64,000 nt of DNA from positions 3,162,001 to 3,226,000 of the forward strand of contig OY729430.1 in the NCBI GenBank assembly GCA_963422415.1. Direction: 5' to 3'. Position 1 is the first letter of the stretch. The number at the start of each line of letters is the position of its first letter. Below are positions 34,212 to 43,842 of this stretch, piece by piece. The notes below the pieces were generated by a model that ran no database searches, was not told the DNA's origin, and saw only the letters and a list, made by a program, of their open reading frames with translations. Source of the DNA: Bin34 sp963422415 (GTDB lineage: Bacteria > Chloroflexota > Anaerolineae > Caldilineales > Caldilineaceae). The position numbers and the translations under genes are program-made.

Positions 34212-36101
34212 ATGCCAGAAGACAACCCGCCACAGCCGCAAGGCAATGGAGACAGGCCGCCACGTGTACCCGGCTCATGGTCCAACCTTCTAAATCAAGG
34301 CTGGATCTGGATTTTGCTGGTCATTGTCGGCGTGGTGGCCGTGCGTGCCATGGTCAGCAACAATTCCCGCAACGAGACGATTGGGCTCAACGAGGTCGCT
34401 ACCTTAGTCAACCAAAGCCGCATCAAGGGCATCGAGGTCATGGGCGAAGTCCTTTCCATTCAGCTCGACAGCGGCTCCCTGGTGCGCTCGCGCAAGGAGC
34501 TGGAGACCAGCATCTACGTCAGCCTGGCCAACATGGGAGGAGAGTTGGAACGGCTCAATGCCCTGCCCGTCACCTTTCGCAATCCGCCGCGCGCCGCGGC
34601 CATCATTTCCGGGGCGCTCATCATTCTGCCCATGTTGGTAGTGATCGCGTTTTTTGTCTTCATCATGCGTCAGAGCGGCATGGGAGGCCAGAACCGCGCC
34701 CTGCAGTTCGGACGCAGCCGGGCCAAGAAGGTGGAAGTGGTGGAACACTCGGACATCACCTTCGAGGATGTCGCGGGCTTGGTCGAAGCCAAGGTGGAGC
34801 TGCAGGAAGTAGTGGACTTTCTCAACGAACCGGACAAGTTCGAAGCTCTGGGAGCCCGCATTCCCAAGGGCGTGCTGCTGGTGGGCGCGCCAGGCACGGG
34901 CAAGACTCTGCTGGCCAAGGCCGTGGCGGGCGAAGCCGGCGTGCCCTTCTTCTCCAGCTCGGGCTCCGAGTTTGTGGAGATGTTCGTGGGGGTGGGAGCC
35001 AGTCGCGTTCGCGATCTGTTCACCCAAGCCAAGGCCCAGTCGCCCTGCATCATCTTCGTGGATGAGATCGATGCCGTGGGACGCCATCGCGGTGCAGGCA
35101 TTGGCGGCGGCAACGACGAACGCGAACAGACCCTCAACCAGATCCTGGTGGAGATGGACGGCTTCGAGTCCGGCAACAACGTCATTGTGGTTGCGGCCAC
35201 GAATCGCCCGGACATTCTGGATCCAGCCCTGCTGCGGCCCGGCCGCTTTGACCGCAAGGTCATAGTGGATCTGCCGGAGCGCAGCGAACGCAAGGCGATT
35301 CTGGAAGTGCATGCCAAAGGCAAGCCCTTGGATCAGGAAGCGGACCTGGATGCCATCGCAGGCCAGACCCCGGGCATGGTGGGAGCGGATTTGGAAAACC
35401 TGATGAATGAGGCGGCCATCTTGGCGGCGCGCCATGACCAGAACTCCATCACCATGACCAACCTTGTGGAAGCCATCGAGCGCATCATGGCCGGGCCCGC
35501 CCGCGCCAGCCGCGTCATCACCGAAAAGGAACGCCGGTATGTGGCCTACCACGAGGCGGGCCACGCCATCGTCATGCACCTGCTGGACCAAGCGGACAAC
35601 GTAGGCAAGATCAGCGTCGTCAGCCGCGGCCAAGCCTTGGGGTACGTCATGCCCTTGCCTAACGAAGACAGACACCTGATGAGCCTCTCTGATCTGGAGA
35701 CACAGCTCTCGGCCTTGCTGGGCGGACGCGCCGCGGAAGAGATAACCTTTCAGGACGTGACGACTGGAGCGGAAAACGATCTGGAGCGAGTGACGCACAT
35801 TGCCATTGACATGGTCACGCGCTACGGAATGAACGAAACTCTGGGTCCCATTCAGCTCAATCAAGGGGACCACAGTCCCTTCATGGGCATGGAGATTGGG
35901 GAACAGCGGCACTACAGCGAGGAAGTCGCCCAGCAGATAGACAAGGAAGTGCGCAGCTTGGTGGACCGGGCGTATCAGCGCACCGTCAGCCTCTTGCAGG
36001 AACACCGTGATCAACTGAAGCTGCTGGCCGAAACCCTACTGGAAGAGGAGACGATCGAGCGGGACGAGTTCGAGGCCCTGCTTGGCTTGGCGCCCACCTG
36101 A
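34212..36101 (+). CDS. ftsH: ATP-dependent zinc metalloprotease FtsH
   Basis: 629 residues. Two membrane helices (residues 31-48 and 129-152) flank a small extracytoplasmic domain. The AAA+ module has Walker A GAPGTGKT (225-232), Walker B IIFVDEID (280-287), the pore loop EMFVGVGASRVRDLF and the arginine fingers in RPGRFDR. The peptidase zinc site is HEAGH (447-451) with the third ligand in the TTGAENDLERVT segment. It is a membrane-anchored hexamer that extracts and degrades misfolded membrane and regulatory proteins. It follows the HAD-like gene by 84 bp. A GC-rich stem-loop lies 83 bp after its stop. Confidence 0.97.
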   Translation: MPEDNPPQPQGNGDRPPRVPGSWSNLLNQGWIWILLVIVGVVAVRAMVSNNSRNETIGLNEVATLVNQSRIKGIEVMGEVLSIQLDSGSLVRSRKELETSIYVSLANMGGELERLNALPVTFRNPPRAAAIISGALIILPMLVVIAFFVFIMRQSGMGGQNRALQFGRSRAKKVEVVEHSDITFEDVAGLVEAKVELQEVVDFLNEPDKFEALGARIPKGVLLVGAPGTGKTLLAKAVAGEAGVPFFSSSGSEFVEMFVGVGASRVRDLFTQAKAQSPCIIFVDEIDAVGRHRGAGIGGGNDEREQTLNQILVEMDGFESGNNVIVVAATNRPDILDPALLRPGRFDRKVIVDLPERSERKAILEVHAKGKPLDQEADLDAIAGQTPGMVGADLENLMNEAAILAARHDQNSITMTNLVEAIERIMAGPARASRVITEKERRYVAYHEAGHAIVMHLLDQADNVGKISVVSRGQALGYVMPLPNEDRHLMSLSDLETQLSALLGGRAAEEITFQDVTTGAENDLERVTHIAIDMVTRYGMNETLGPIQLNQGDHSPFMGMEIGEQRHYSEEVAQQIDKEVRSLVDRAYQRTVSLLQEHRDQLKLLAETLLEEETIERDEFEALLGLAPT

Positions 36102-36406
36102 ATCCAGTGCAGAGGATGAATGCGGCACCCTGTCCTTCTCGGCCGGGAGAGACAGGATGATTGACTCGGATCTCGTTTGACAGGCGCCGCTCCGCGGGAC
36201 GACGCGGAGCGGCGCGACATTTATTGCTACACTGGTAGGGTACAGAGTGCCGTGACGTGCGCTGTTCGTTCGCGTACGCTGCCACCACGGGATTGTTTCC
36301 TTCTTTCAAGGGTCTGCATCCCAAAATATTCAGTGGCGACAACGTGCGTTTCCATGACGGCATGCCGCGTGCATCCACTTTGATCCTTCAGGACAGGAGA
36401 GACACT
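36102..36406 (+). other. Intergenic region between ftsH and a sugar transporter operon
   Basis: 305 bp. It holds the terminator-like hairpin at 36184-36215 and presumably the promoter of the transporter operon; no clear gene or other signal was recognised. Confidence 0.45.
36184..36215 (+). terminator. GC-rich stem-loop after ftsH
   Basis: GCGCCGCTCCGCG (36184-36196) pairs perfectly with CGCGGAGCGGCGC (36203-36215) around a 6-nt loop, followed by GACATTTATT, a poor U-tract. It is a likely terminator separating ftsH from the transporter operon. Confidence 0.6.
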
Positions 36407-37750
36407 ATGCACAAAAAACGTTCGCGTGGAATGACCCGCCGTTCCTTTCTGCATGCCGTAGGGTTGACGGGAGTCGGCGCCGCCTTGGTGGCTTGTGTAC
36501 CGGTGACACCCGCGGCTCCTGGCGGCGAAGACAGGAGCGCACCGGAGATGGCCTTCTTGAACTACTGGACAGGCTGGAGCGGATTTGAATACGATGCCTT
36601 GCAAGTCCAAGTCGACAAGTTCAACGCAGCGCACGAGGACGACGTCTACGCCAACATGTCGACTGTGTTTGGTCAATACGACAAGGTTCTGACCGCCATT
36701 GCTGGCGGCAATCCACCGGACGTGGTATCTGCGGTCTGGCTGCATCAGCTGGTTTCCATGGCAGCGCGGGACGGCTTGCAGCCGATCACCGCATATGCCG
36801 CGGACAGCGGCGTTACCGGCCAGGAGTATTTCCCCCAGTTGTGGGACGCGTGGCACTGGAACGGGGAATTGTGGGGGGCGATGATCACCTCCAATTCCAA
36901 TGTCGTGGCATATCGGCCCGATCTGTTCATGGAGGTGGGACTGGATCCGGACGCGCCCCCTGTCACCCTTGACGAACTGGACGCGGCATCCATGGCTCTT
37001 GAAATGGTGGATGACAACGGCGCCATTCAGCAGGTGGGCCTGATGCCTTCCGGCCTGTCCTGGTGGGGCCGGGTGTTTGGCGGACAATTCTATGACGAGG
37101 AAAGTGGCAAAATCACCGCCGATTCCGCGCCGATTGTCGACGCCCTGTCCTGGATGGCCTCCTACAGCGCTCGGTTGGGCATCGATGAGGTCGCGACGTT
37201 CCAGAGCGGGTTTGGCGACTACATGAGCACCCAGAATCCGCTCTTTGCCGGCAAGGAGGCCATGAAGCAGGTAGGGGAGTGGTTCATCCAATTCAACAAC
37301 CGCTTTGCCCCGGACTTGGAAATCCGCATGATTCCCGCCCCCTATCCCAGTGGGGGTCGTCCCAACTGCACCAACTTTGGTGGCAGCGTGTTCACCATAC
37401 CCACAGGTGTGATGCATCCCGACGCATCTTGGTCCCTGATTGATTTCCTAAGTCAGGAAGAGGTAATGGCGGATTTCTGCTTCAACATTTTCAACATTCC
37501 GCCGAAGGTGGCCGCCGCGCAACAAGCGCGTTTCATGGACGAGCCTCGCTTCGCGCTGGCGGTGGAATTACTGAATGGCGCAAACGCCTTTGGGCCCGAC
37601 AAGATTCCGGTCAATGATTTTCTGAATTCCCGCCTGAGCGAGGCGGAATCCAGTGTGCTCACCGGGCAGGCCACGACGGAGGAGACCTTGCAGAGAGTGA
37701 CTGTGGAAGTGCAGGAAGAACTGGATCGCACCATGGCGCGCATGAGCTAA
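36407..37750 (+). CDS. Sugar ABC transporter substrate-binding lipoprotein (Tat-type signal)
   Basis: 447 residues from ATG 36407, with AGGAGA six bases upstream; the open frame extends 50 codons further but would mask the signal peptide. N-terminus MTRRSFLHAVGLTGVGAALVAC combines a twin-arginine motif with a lipobox (LVAC). The mature part follows extracellular solute-binding family 1: WSGFEYDALQVQVDKFNAAH, VLTAIAGGNPPDVV, then a C-terminal lobe with WFIQFNNRFAPDLEIRMIPAPYP. It binds a carbohydrate on the cell surface for the two permeases that follow. It belongs to the same type as the proteins at 19588-21105 and 61041-62384 but is clearly diverged from both. Confidence 0.9.
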   Translation: MHKKRSRGMTRRSFLHAVGLTGVGAALVACVPVTPAAPGGEDRSAPEMAFLNYWTGWSGFEYDALQVQVDKFNAAHEDDVYANMSTVFGQYDKVLTAIAGGNPPDVVSAVWLHQLVSMAARDGLQPITAYAADSGVTGQEYFPQLWDAWHWNGELWGAMITSNSNVVAYRPDLFMEVGLDPDAPPVTLDELDAASMALEMVDDNGAIQQVGLMPSGLSWWGRVFGGQFYDEESGKITADSAPIVDALSWMASYSARLGIDEVATFQSGFGDYMSTQNPLFAGKEAMKQVGEWFIQFNNRFAPDLEIRMIPAPYPSGGRPNCTNFGGSVFTIPTGVMHPDASWSLIDFLSQEEVMADFCFNIFNIPPKVAAAQQARFMDEPRFALAVELLNGANAFGPDKIPVNDFLNSRLSEAESSVLTGQATTEETLQRVTVEVQEELDRTMARMS

Positions 37751-37840
37751 CGTCCATTTTGCAGAGCCCGTCCCTGCACTCCAAGCTCCTTGGAAGCAGG
37801 GGCGGCTCCGGCTCCTTGACCGTGATCTTGGGTGGGCAAG

Positions 37841-38752
37841 ATGCTTGTCCGACTCTTAACCCGCGAACAACGCAATCTCCTAGCAGGGCTCCTTTTCATA
37901 TCCCCTGCCTTGGTGGGTGTGCTCGCCTTTGCTCTGTGGCCCATCTTGCAGTCGCTGTATTACAGCTTCCAAGACTACGATATCCTGCGTCCGCCCTTTT
38001 TCGTCGGTTTGCGCAACTACGAGGATCTGATGGACGATCGAGTGTTCGGCATCGCGCTGCGCAACACCCTCTACATGGTGCTGTGGGGCTTGCCCATCCA
38101 TTTGGCATTCGACTTTCTGATGGCCTTGGCCCTGAATATGCGCCTGCGCGGTCTGACCCTCTATCGCACCATTTTCTACTTGCCCTCCATCACGCCGGTC
38201 GTGGCCGCCACCATCGTCTGGCTGTGGATCTTCAACGGTCAATACGGAATCCTGCGCACCCTGCTCGGTTTTTTCGGCGTCCCGCCCATCGGCTTTCTGA
38301 CCCATCCGGACTGGACCAAGCCTTCCATGATCTTCATGGGACTGTGGTTCGGAGGCAATACCATCCTGATCTATCTGGCGGGCCTGCGTGACGTACCCGT
38401 CTCCCTGCTGGAATCCGCGGATCTGGACGGCGCCGGGGCCGTGCGCAAGACTTGGCACATCACGTTGCCTATGGTGTCCCCCGTCATCTTCTATACGCTC
38501 ATCATCAATGTGATTGGATATTTTCAGTACTTCACCGAGGCCTGGGTGCTTACGGCCAGCCGGGACGGCACGGCGGGCGGGCCGGCCAATTCCCTCCTTT
38601 TCTATGCCATGTACCTGTATCAGGCCGCCTTCCAGCAATTCAAGATGGGGTATGCCAGCGCCATGGCCTGGATCCTGTTCCTGATTGTGCTCCTGGCGAC
38701 CTGGATCCTGTTTCGTTCCTCGGGATGGGTGTACTATCGGGCGGAAAACTGA
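37841..38752 (+). CDS. Carbohydrate ABC transporter permease, MalF/UgpA type
   Basis: 303 residues from ATG 37841 (MLVRLLTREQRNLLAGLLFISPALVG); a GTG three codons earlier at 37832 is an alternative. Six membrane helices are expected. The EAA loop is SLLESADLDGAGAVRKTWHITLPMVSP with its conserved Gly. It follows the sugar-binding protein by about 90 bp and precedes the second permease by 47 bp, forming the pore heterodimer. No ATPase gene is linked. Confidence 0.9.
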   Translation: MLVRLLTREQRNLLAGLLFISPALVGVLAFALWPILQSLYYSFQDYDILRPPFFVGLRNYEDLMDDRVFGIALRNTLYMVLWGLPIHLAFDFLMALALNMRLRGLTLYRTIFYLPSITPVVAATIVWLWIFNGQYGILRTLLGFFGVPPIGFLTHPDWTKPSMIFMGLWFGGNTILIYLAGLRDVPVSLLESADLDGAGAVRKTWHITLPMVSPVIFYTLIINVIGYFQYFTEAWVLTASRDGTAGGPANSLLFYAMYLYQAAFQQFKMGYASAMAWILFLIVLLATWILFRSSGWVYYRAEN

Positions 38753-38799
38753 CCGGCTTCCGTCCGCCGCGCGCGGGGCCTCTAGAGACACAGAATTCC

Positions 38800-39639
38800 A
38801 TGTTGGTTGCCAGCCTACAAAGACATTGGACCCGGGGTCTGGCCTATTTGGTGTGCTGGGTAGTGGGTCTTGGCTACGTTTTCCCCCTGTATTGGACCGT
38901 GATCACGGCTCTCAAGCGCGACGCGGAAATATTTCTGTTTCCCCCGACGTGGATTCCCACAGCGCCCCAATGGCACAACTTTCCAGCCGCCACCCAGTAC
39001 ATTGCCTTCTGGCGCTACATGGCCAATACCGTGCTTGTATCCGGCCTCACCGTGCTCGGCACGGTACTCTCCTGTTCGCTGATCGCATACGGGTTTTCCC
39101 ACATTCGCTGGCGGGGCAGAGAGATAGTGTTTCTTGCCTATCTCGCCACCATCATGTTGCCCACGCAGGTCACCATGATCCCTCTGTACATCATATTCCG
39201 CCGCTTTGACATGGTAGGCACCTACCTGCCTCTGATTTTGCCGGCCTTTTTCGGCAACGCTCTCTACGTGTTCCTGCTGCGGCAATTCCTGCTGACCATA
39301 CCCCCGGAACTGAGCGATGCGGCCAGCATTGACGGCGCCTCTCTCCTGGGAATTTTTCTGCGGATCATGCTCCCCCTCCTAAAACCGGCGTTGGCGACCG
39401 TAGCCCTCTTCGCCTTTGTCGCCACCTACCGGGACTTTCTCGCCCCCCTGATCTATCTGACCCACCAAGAACAATGGACCATATCCTTGGGCTTGAAGAT
39501 GTTCCAGAACATGTATGGCGCCCAATGGCAGTTGATGATGGCGGCCTCAACTCTGACCATGATGCCCACGATCATTCTGTTTCTGTTGGCACAACGCACC
39601 TTCATAGAAGGCATCGCGCTTTCCGGTATCAAGGGATAA
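38800..39639 (+). CDS. Carbohydrate ABC transporter permease, MalG/UgpE type
   Basis: 279 residues from ATG 38800 (MLVASLQRHWTRGLAYLVCW), where family similarity begins; the open frame overlapping the previous gene is not used. The EAA loop is ELSDAASIDGASLLGIFLRIMLPLLKP. It ends ...RTFIEGIALSGIKG, the MalG-family C-terminus. With the preceding permease it completes the channel of this sugar importer. It is the last gene of the operon; the next gene is on the other strand. Confidence 0.92.
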   Translation: MLVASLQRHWTRGLAYLVCWVVGLGYVFPLYWTVITALKRDAEIFLFPPTWIPTAPQWHNFPAATQYIAFWRYMANTVLVSGLTVLGTVLSCSLIAYGFSHIRWRGREIVFLAYLATIMLPTQVTMIPLYIIFRRFDMVGTYLPLILPAFFGNALYVFLLRQFLLTIPPELSDAASIDGASLLGIFLRIMLPLLKPALATVALFAFVATYRDFLAPLIYLTHQEQWTISLGLKMFQNMYGAQWQLMMAASTLTMMPTIILFLLAQRTFIEGIALSGIKG

Positions 39640-39794
39640 GCACGATCGGGCCCCTTTGCCACTGAAGCGTCTTCTTGATCGCAGCGGGCGGCCAAGGCCC
39701 TACGGCATGAACATGTGCGCCCTGCCGCTCTCTATCGGGCCGTATACGTATAGTAGTCCTTGGAGCCGGGGCAAATCCGGCAGCGCAATCCGAC

Positions 39795-40670
39795 CTATGT
39801 CCGAGACAGCGCCAGAGCGCACATTGCCGCGGCGTGCGCGTTGTTTTGCAACAAGGCTAGATTGGCGTGCAAACTGCGCCCTGCCGTCGCCTCAATCACC
39901 TTTTCCATCACGAAAGGCGTGACCGCGGCCGAGCGCAAACCCGCGGCCTGCGCGGCCCTGAGCGCCGCCTGTATGGCTTCTTCCACCTCCACCTTGGGCA
40001 GTTCCGCAACCTCGGGCACCGGGACCACCACCAGCATGCCGGAAGGATCTGGCATGGCCCGATGAATGCGCCACAGATCAGCCACCTCCTCGGGCGTATC
40101 GCAGGTGATGTCCACAGCGAGCCCCGTGCCGCGATAGAAGAAACCGGGGAATTCATCGGTGCCCAAGCCCACTACGGGCACCCCCCAAGTCTCCAGAAAT
40201 TCCAGGGTCGCGGCCAGATCCAGAATGGACTTGGCGCCGGCACAGAACGTCAGGATAGGCGTACGGGCCAGTTCCGGCAGGTCCGCGCTGATGTCCATTG
40301 CCCCGCCGCGGTGGACTCCCCCGATGCCACCAGTGGCAAACACCTCGTAGCCAAAGAAACGCGACAACCAGAGACTGGCCGCGACGGTAGTGGCTCCGTC
40401 CCACTGGCGGGCGCGTGCCAGACTCAGATTGCGACGCGAAATCTTGTGGACACCTTCCGCGGTGGCCATGTATTCGATCTGTGCCTTGTCCAATCCGTTG
40501 ATCAGTTGTCCCTGCAGGATGCCCAGAGTACGGGGATGGGAGCCGGCTCGGCGCACCACCTCTTCCATGCCCAGAGCCGTTTCCAGATTCCGAGGGTAGG
40601 GCAAGCCATGGGCAATCACCACGGACTCCAGCGTGACGGCATTCGGAATGGAGACTGCAGAGGATGTCAT
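39795..40670 (-). CDS. psuG: Pseudouridine-5'-phosphate glycosidase
   Basis: 291 residues, the normal size of PsuG/indigoidine-synthase-A-like proteins. Signatures: VVIAHGLPYPRNLETALGME at the N-terminus, KISRRNLSLARARQWDGATTVAASL, FATGGIGGVHRGG and VVGLGTDEFPGFFYR. PsuG splits pseudouridine 5'-phosphate into uracil and ribose 5-phosphate in the cytoplasm; a manganese ion and a catalytic Lys are used in the family. The partner kinase PsuK is not next to it. Its start overlaps the stop of the upstream beta-lactamase-like gene by 4 bp (ATGA), so the two are co-translated though functionally unrelated at first sight. Confidence 0.92.
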   Translation of the reverse strand: MTSSAVSIPNAVTLESVVIAHGLPYPRNLETALGMEEVVRRAGSHPRTLGILQGQLINGLDKAQIEYMATAEGVHKISRRNLSLARARQWDGATTVAASLWLSRFFGYEVFATGGIGGVHRGGAMDISADLPELARTPILTFCAGAKSILDLAATLEFLETWGVPVVGLGTDEFPGFFYRGTGLAVDITCDTPEEVADLWRIHRAMPDPSGMLVVVPVPEVAELPKVEVEEAIQAALRAAQAAGLRSAAVTPFVMEKVIEATAGRSLHANLALLQNNAHAAAMCALALSRT

Positions 40671-42238
40671 GAGGAATTGGGCTGAGGAACATAGCCGTCG
40701 GGAGGGGTGAATTCCGGCGGCGGGGAGGGGGTACGGTCCGTGCGCTTGGCCACCTCCTCAAAGTAGCGCCAAGTGATGCGACTTACGTTGTACATGGTGC
40801 CGTTGCTGATGGCCCAGTCCAGCCATTCCGGACGATACAGGAAGAAACTGAGCACATAAGGTCCCGCGGGTCCCCATACCAAGGCTACGTTTCCGTGTTG
40901 CTCAAAGGAAAATCCATGCTTGTGCAGGACCGTGCGTTCCGCCGGTTCGGGCAAGCCCCCCCAGATCATCTCCTGAAAGTCGTTGTGGGTCAAGTAGAAC
41001 AGGATCGCCTGACATTCCGTGGACGTGATTTCGCCGGGAAAGGTCTCCACGAGGATGCCATGGCCCTGCGTGCATTCATGGATGCCCGCCAATACGCGTC
41101 CCATGTCCGCGGCGGTGGTCTGCAGATGGGAGTCCGGACGGGTATCCCACTCTTGGGAATTGGCCAGAGTCACTGGTGGATTCACGGGCGAGGGATCGTC
41201 ATAGCCCGTCAGGATGAATGTGTTCTGCAAGCCCAGTTGCCGCCCGAAGTCGGTGACTTCCGCGGCTCCGCGCAGGACATCGCCATCCCCCAGCGCCAAC
41301 AACAGAAGATTCGCGGCGGCATTGTTGCTGTCGCCCAGCGCCAGATCAATCCATTGGCCTAGATCCGTGTCGGAGGCGATGCCATCGATGTCCCGCATCA
41401 CGGCCATGACTATCAGCAACTTCAGGTTGGACATGCCGGAAAATGCCACGTCGCTGTCGAATTCCACCACCTCGTCGGTCGTCAAATCCTGCAGATAGAA
41501 GGAAGCGAAACCCAGAAAGTCGGATGTATAGGTATCCAAGGTCTTTGCCAGCAGCTTCAGTTCCGGGCCCGGGCCGGGCACCTCTTGGACCACCAAGGGC
41601 CATTCCCGGTCATCCGTGTCCATGAAGGCCGCGGCAATGCCTTCCAAGCTCCGCTCGACATCCACCTGGCGTCCCGGAGCCCCGGGCTGCCAAGTCCAAT
41701 CGGGATAGGGGTGGTACATGAAACCCAGTTCGGCAGGATCCAGATCCTCGCCCATCTGCTCCAGGACCCAACCTTGGTCCAAGGGGCGCAGATAGTAGTT
41801 CTGCGGTGGACTTTGCAACTCCGCGTTGAATTGTTCCAGACGCGCTTGGGCGCGGGCACGATCAAACCAGAAATAGAGCGGGACGACCTGCTGGGTTGCC
41901 GGCAGGCCCAGCAGGTCGCGAAGAGACGAGCGGAGAAAGAAGTTTCCTTCCAGATAGGCGTCGGCCTCCGCCAGAATACGGTCTACATCCACCCGCAGCC
42001 CCACCTCTTCGGCAGACAAGACTTCGCGGGCTTGATTGAACGTGACCAGAACCGGCTGTTCAAAGCGGTCCCGCAGCGCTTGCGAAATTTCCGCGGTGGA
42101 ACCGGCCGCGCGGAAATCAAGGTCCCCGATCATGACGCCGGGCAGAATGGGGGCGGCCTGTGCCTTGTACACGCTGTAAAAGCGCAGCAATCCGAAACAG
42201 AGCGTCAGGACCGCGACAATTTTCAGAAAGCCTTTCAT
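40667..42238 (-). CDS. Exported class A beta-lactamase-like serine hydrolase with N-terminal accessory domain
   Basis: 523 residues. One hydrophobic segment at residues 6-20 (KIVAVLTLCFGLLRFYSVY) is a signal or anchor. Residues 30-200 look like the peptidoglycan-binding/VanW-YoaR type domain seen in similar Chloroflexota and Firmicutes proteins (PGVMIGDLDFRA then a repeat-like second part). From about 230 a penicillin-recognising fold follows: the nucleophile is in SNLK (S270, K273), an SDN-like SNN is at 304-306, and KHG near 452 takes the place of KTG. So the active-site triad positions are present but modified. It may be a beta-lactamase relative or a cell-wall hydrolase; antibiotic hydrolysis is not implied. 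It precedes psuG with an ATGA overlap. Confidence 0.75.
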   Translation of the reverse strand: MKGFLKIVAVLTLCFGLLRFYSVYKAQAAPILPGVMIGDLDFRAAGSTAEISQALRDRFEQPVLVTFNQAREVLSAEEVGLRVDVDRILAEADAYLEGNFFLRSSLRDLLGLPATQQVVPLYFWFDRARAQARLEQFNAELQSPPQNYYLRPLDQGWVLEQMGEDLDPAELGFMYHPYPDWTWQPGAPGRQVDVERSLEGIAAAFMDTDDREWPLVVQEVPGPGPELKLLAKTLDTYTSDFLGFASFYLQDLTTDEVVEFDSDVAFSGMSNLKLLIVMAVMRDIDGIASDTDLGQWIDLALGDSNNAAANLLLLALGDGDVLRGAAEVTDFGRQLGLQNTFILTGYDDPSPVNPPVTLANSQEWDTRPDSHLQTTAADMGRVLAGIHECTQGHGILVETFPGEITSTECQAILFYLTHNDFQEMIWGGLPEPAERTVLHKHGFSFEQHGNVALVWGPAGPYVLSFFLYRPEWLDWAISNGTMYNVSRITWRYFEEVAKRTDRTPSPPPEFTPPDGYVPQPNSS

Positions 42239-42263
42239 CGGTGTGGTCTAGCGCAGTGTCGAG

Positions 42264-43826
42264 TCACTCCCATTCTATGGTAGCCGGCGGCTTGCTGCTT
42301 ACGTCGTATACCACACGGTTGATGCCCGGCACCTCGTTCACGATGCGGCGGCTGACCTCGGCCACCAGATCCCAAGGCAAGCGAGTCCACTCCGCCGTCA
42401 TGAAATCCGATGTGCTGACGGCCCGCAAACCGATTGCATGCTGATAAGTGCGCCCATCCCCCATCACTCCCACCGTCTGTATGGGCAACAATACGGCAAA
42501 AGCCTGATCCGTCGCGTTATAGAGATCATTTTTCACCAGTTCGGACATGAAGATGTGATCGGCCGCCCGCAGCGCCTCCAGCCGTTCCCAGGTCACCTTC
42601 CCGAGAATTCGCACGGCCAGGCCCGGTCCCGGGAAAGGGTGCCGTTGCAGGATGTGACCCGGCAACCCCAGTTCCCGGCCAATCCGGCGCACCTCGTCCT
42701 TGAACAGCATGCGCAGCGGTTCAAGGACTTGGAAGCGCAAGTCCGCAGGCAAGCCACCTACGTTGTGATGGGTCTTGATGGTATGCGCATGTTGCTCGTC
42801 TCTGCCGGAAGCCGATTCAATCACGTCGGGATAGATGGTCCCTTGGACCAGAAAGCAAGCTTCGACCTCGTTGTCCGCCACCAGCAAGGCCATCTCCCGC
42901 TCGAACACCCGAATAAAGCGGCGGCCAATCCGTTTACGCTTGTCCTCCGGGTCGGTAACGCCGGCCAGATCCGTCAGAAAATCTTCGCTGGCATCCACGG
43001 CCACCACCTTCAAGTCGGGACGCCATGCCCGGAGTGCCTGCATGACGGACACGCCTTCCTGATGGCGCAGCAGGCCATTTTCGACAAAGATACAGACCAA
43101 CCGATCACCCACGGCCGCATGCACCAGCGCAGCGGCCACGCAGCTATCCACTCCGCCGCTCAAGGCGCAGATGACCTGGCTGTGCTGGGGCACAACCGCC
43201 CGAATGTGGAGGATGCTGTCCTGGATGACCTGGGCTGGAGTCCAATTGGCCTTGCAGCCACAAATGTCCACCACAAAATTCTGCAGTATCCGGCGTCCGG
43301 CGGCGGTATGGTTCACTTCCGGGTGAAACTGCAGGCCATACAACCGCTCCTGCTCCATGGCGAAGGCGGCATGGGGACAGCCTTGGCTGAAAGCGATGTC
43401 ACTACCGTCCACTGGCAAGGCCATGACGCGATCGCCGTGACTCATCCAAACCTGACTGCGGGCCGGCACACCCTGCAGCAGTCGTGACGTTGCGCGGTGA
43501 GTCAGGGTCGCGGAGCCATATTCCCGGTTCCGTCCGCCTGCCACGCGGCCGCCCAGAGCCTGCACCAAGAGCTGCATGCCGTAACAGATGCCCAACACGG
43601 GCACAAAGTGGTCCAGGGCGCCTGCAGGCAAGACCGGCGCCCCGGGCTCATAGACGCCGGCGGGACCTCCGGAGAGTATGATGCCGGCTACATCCGGCTG
43701 CGCCAGACGCGGCGGGGCCCTGTCCCAGGGCACAAGCTCCGCCCGTACCTGCATCTCCCGAACCCGGCGGCAGATCAGCTGACTGTATTGGCTGCCAAAA
43801 TCGACGACGACAATGGTGGAATCGAT
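42264..43826 (-). CDS. guaA: GMP synthase (glutamine-hydrolysing), with non-ATG start
   Basis: Read from ATC 43826 the protein is 520 residues, as expected (E. coli 525). The amidotransferase domain begins DSTIVVVDFGSQYSQLICRR, with catalytic C81 in LGICYGMQLL and LQFHPEVNHT. The ATP-pyrophosphatase P-loop is ALSGGVDSCVAAALV, and the C-terminal dimerisation domain ends NRVVYDVSSKPPATIEWE. It makes GMP from XMP with glutamine nitrogen. No ATG, GTG or TTG exists in frame between the upstream stop TAA (just inside glnA) and the essential VVVDFGSQ strand. The first ATG (at 43754) would remove it. ATC 43826, behind GAGGGAG, is my preferred start; ATT 43847, overlapping the glnA stop, is the alternative. 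Confidence 0.9.
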   Translation of the reverse strand: MDSTIVVVDFGSQYSQLICRRVREMQVRAELVPWDRAPPRLAQPDVAGIILSGGPAGVYEPGAPVLPAGALDHFVPVLGICYGMQLLVQALGGRVAGGRNREYGSATLTHRATSRLLQGVPARSQVWMSHGDRVMALPVDGSDIAFSQGCPHAAFAMEQERLYGLQFHPEVNHTAAGRRILQNFVVDICGCKANWTPAQVIQDSILHIRAVVPQHSQVICALSGGVDSCVAAALVHAAVGDRLVCIFVENGLLRHQEGVSVMQALRAWRPDLKVVAVDASEDFLTDLAGVTDPEDKRKRIGRRFIRVFEREMALLVADNEVEACFLVQGTIYPDVIESASGRDEQHAHTIKTHHNVGGLPADLRFQVLEPLRMLFKDEVRRIGRELGLPGHILQRHPFPGPGLAVRILGKVTWERLEALRAADHIFMSELVKNDLYNATDQAFAVLLPIQTVGVMGDGRTYQHAIGLRAVSTSDFMTAEWTRLPWDLVAEVSRRIVNEVPGINRVVYDVSSKPPATIEWE

Positions 43827-43842
43827 GGGGGCCGCGTCTCCC

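Noticed and set aside
34404..36014. Long open frame antisense to ftsH (536 codons)
   Set aside because: Shadow of a high-GC gene; ftsH on the plus strand has every AAA+ and peptidase motif, the antisense frame has none.
43754..43756. ATG at 43754 as the start of guaA
   Set aside because: It would delete the first beta-strand and the DFGSQ motif of the amidotransferase domain; the coding frame clearly continues upstream to at least 43826.
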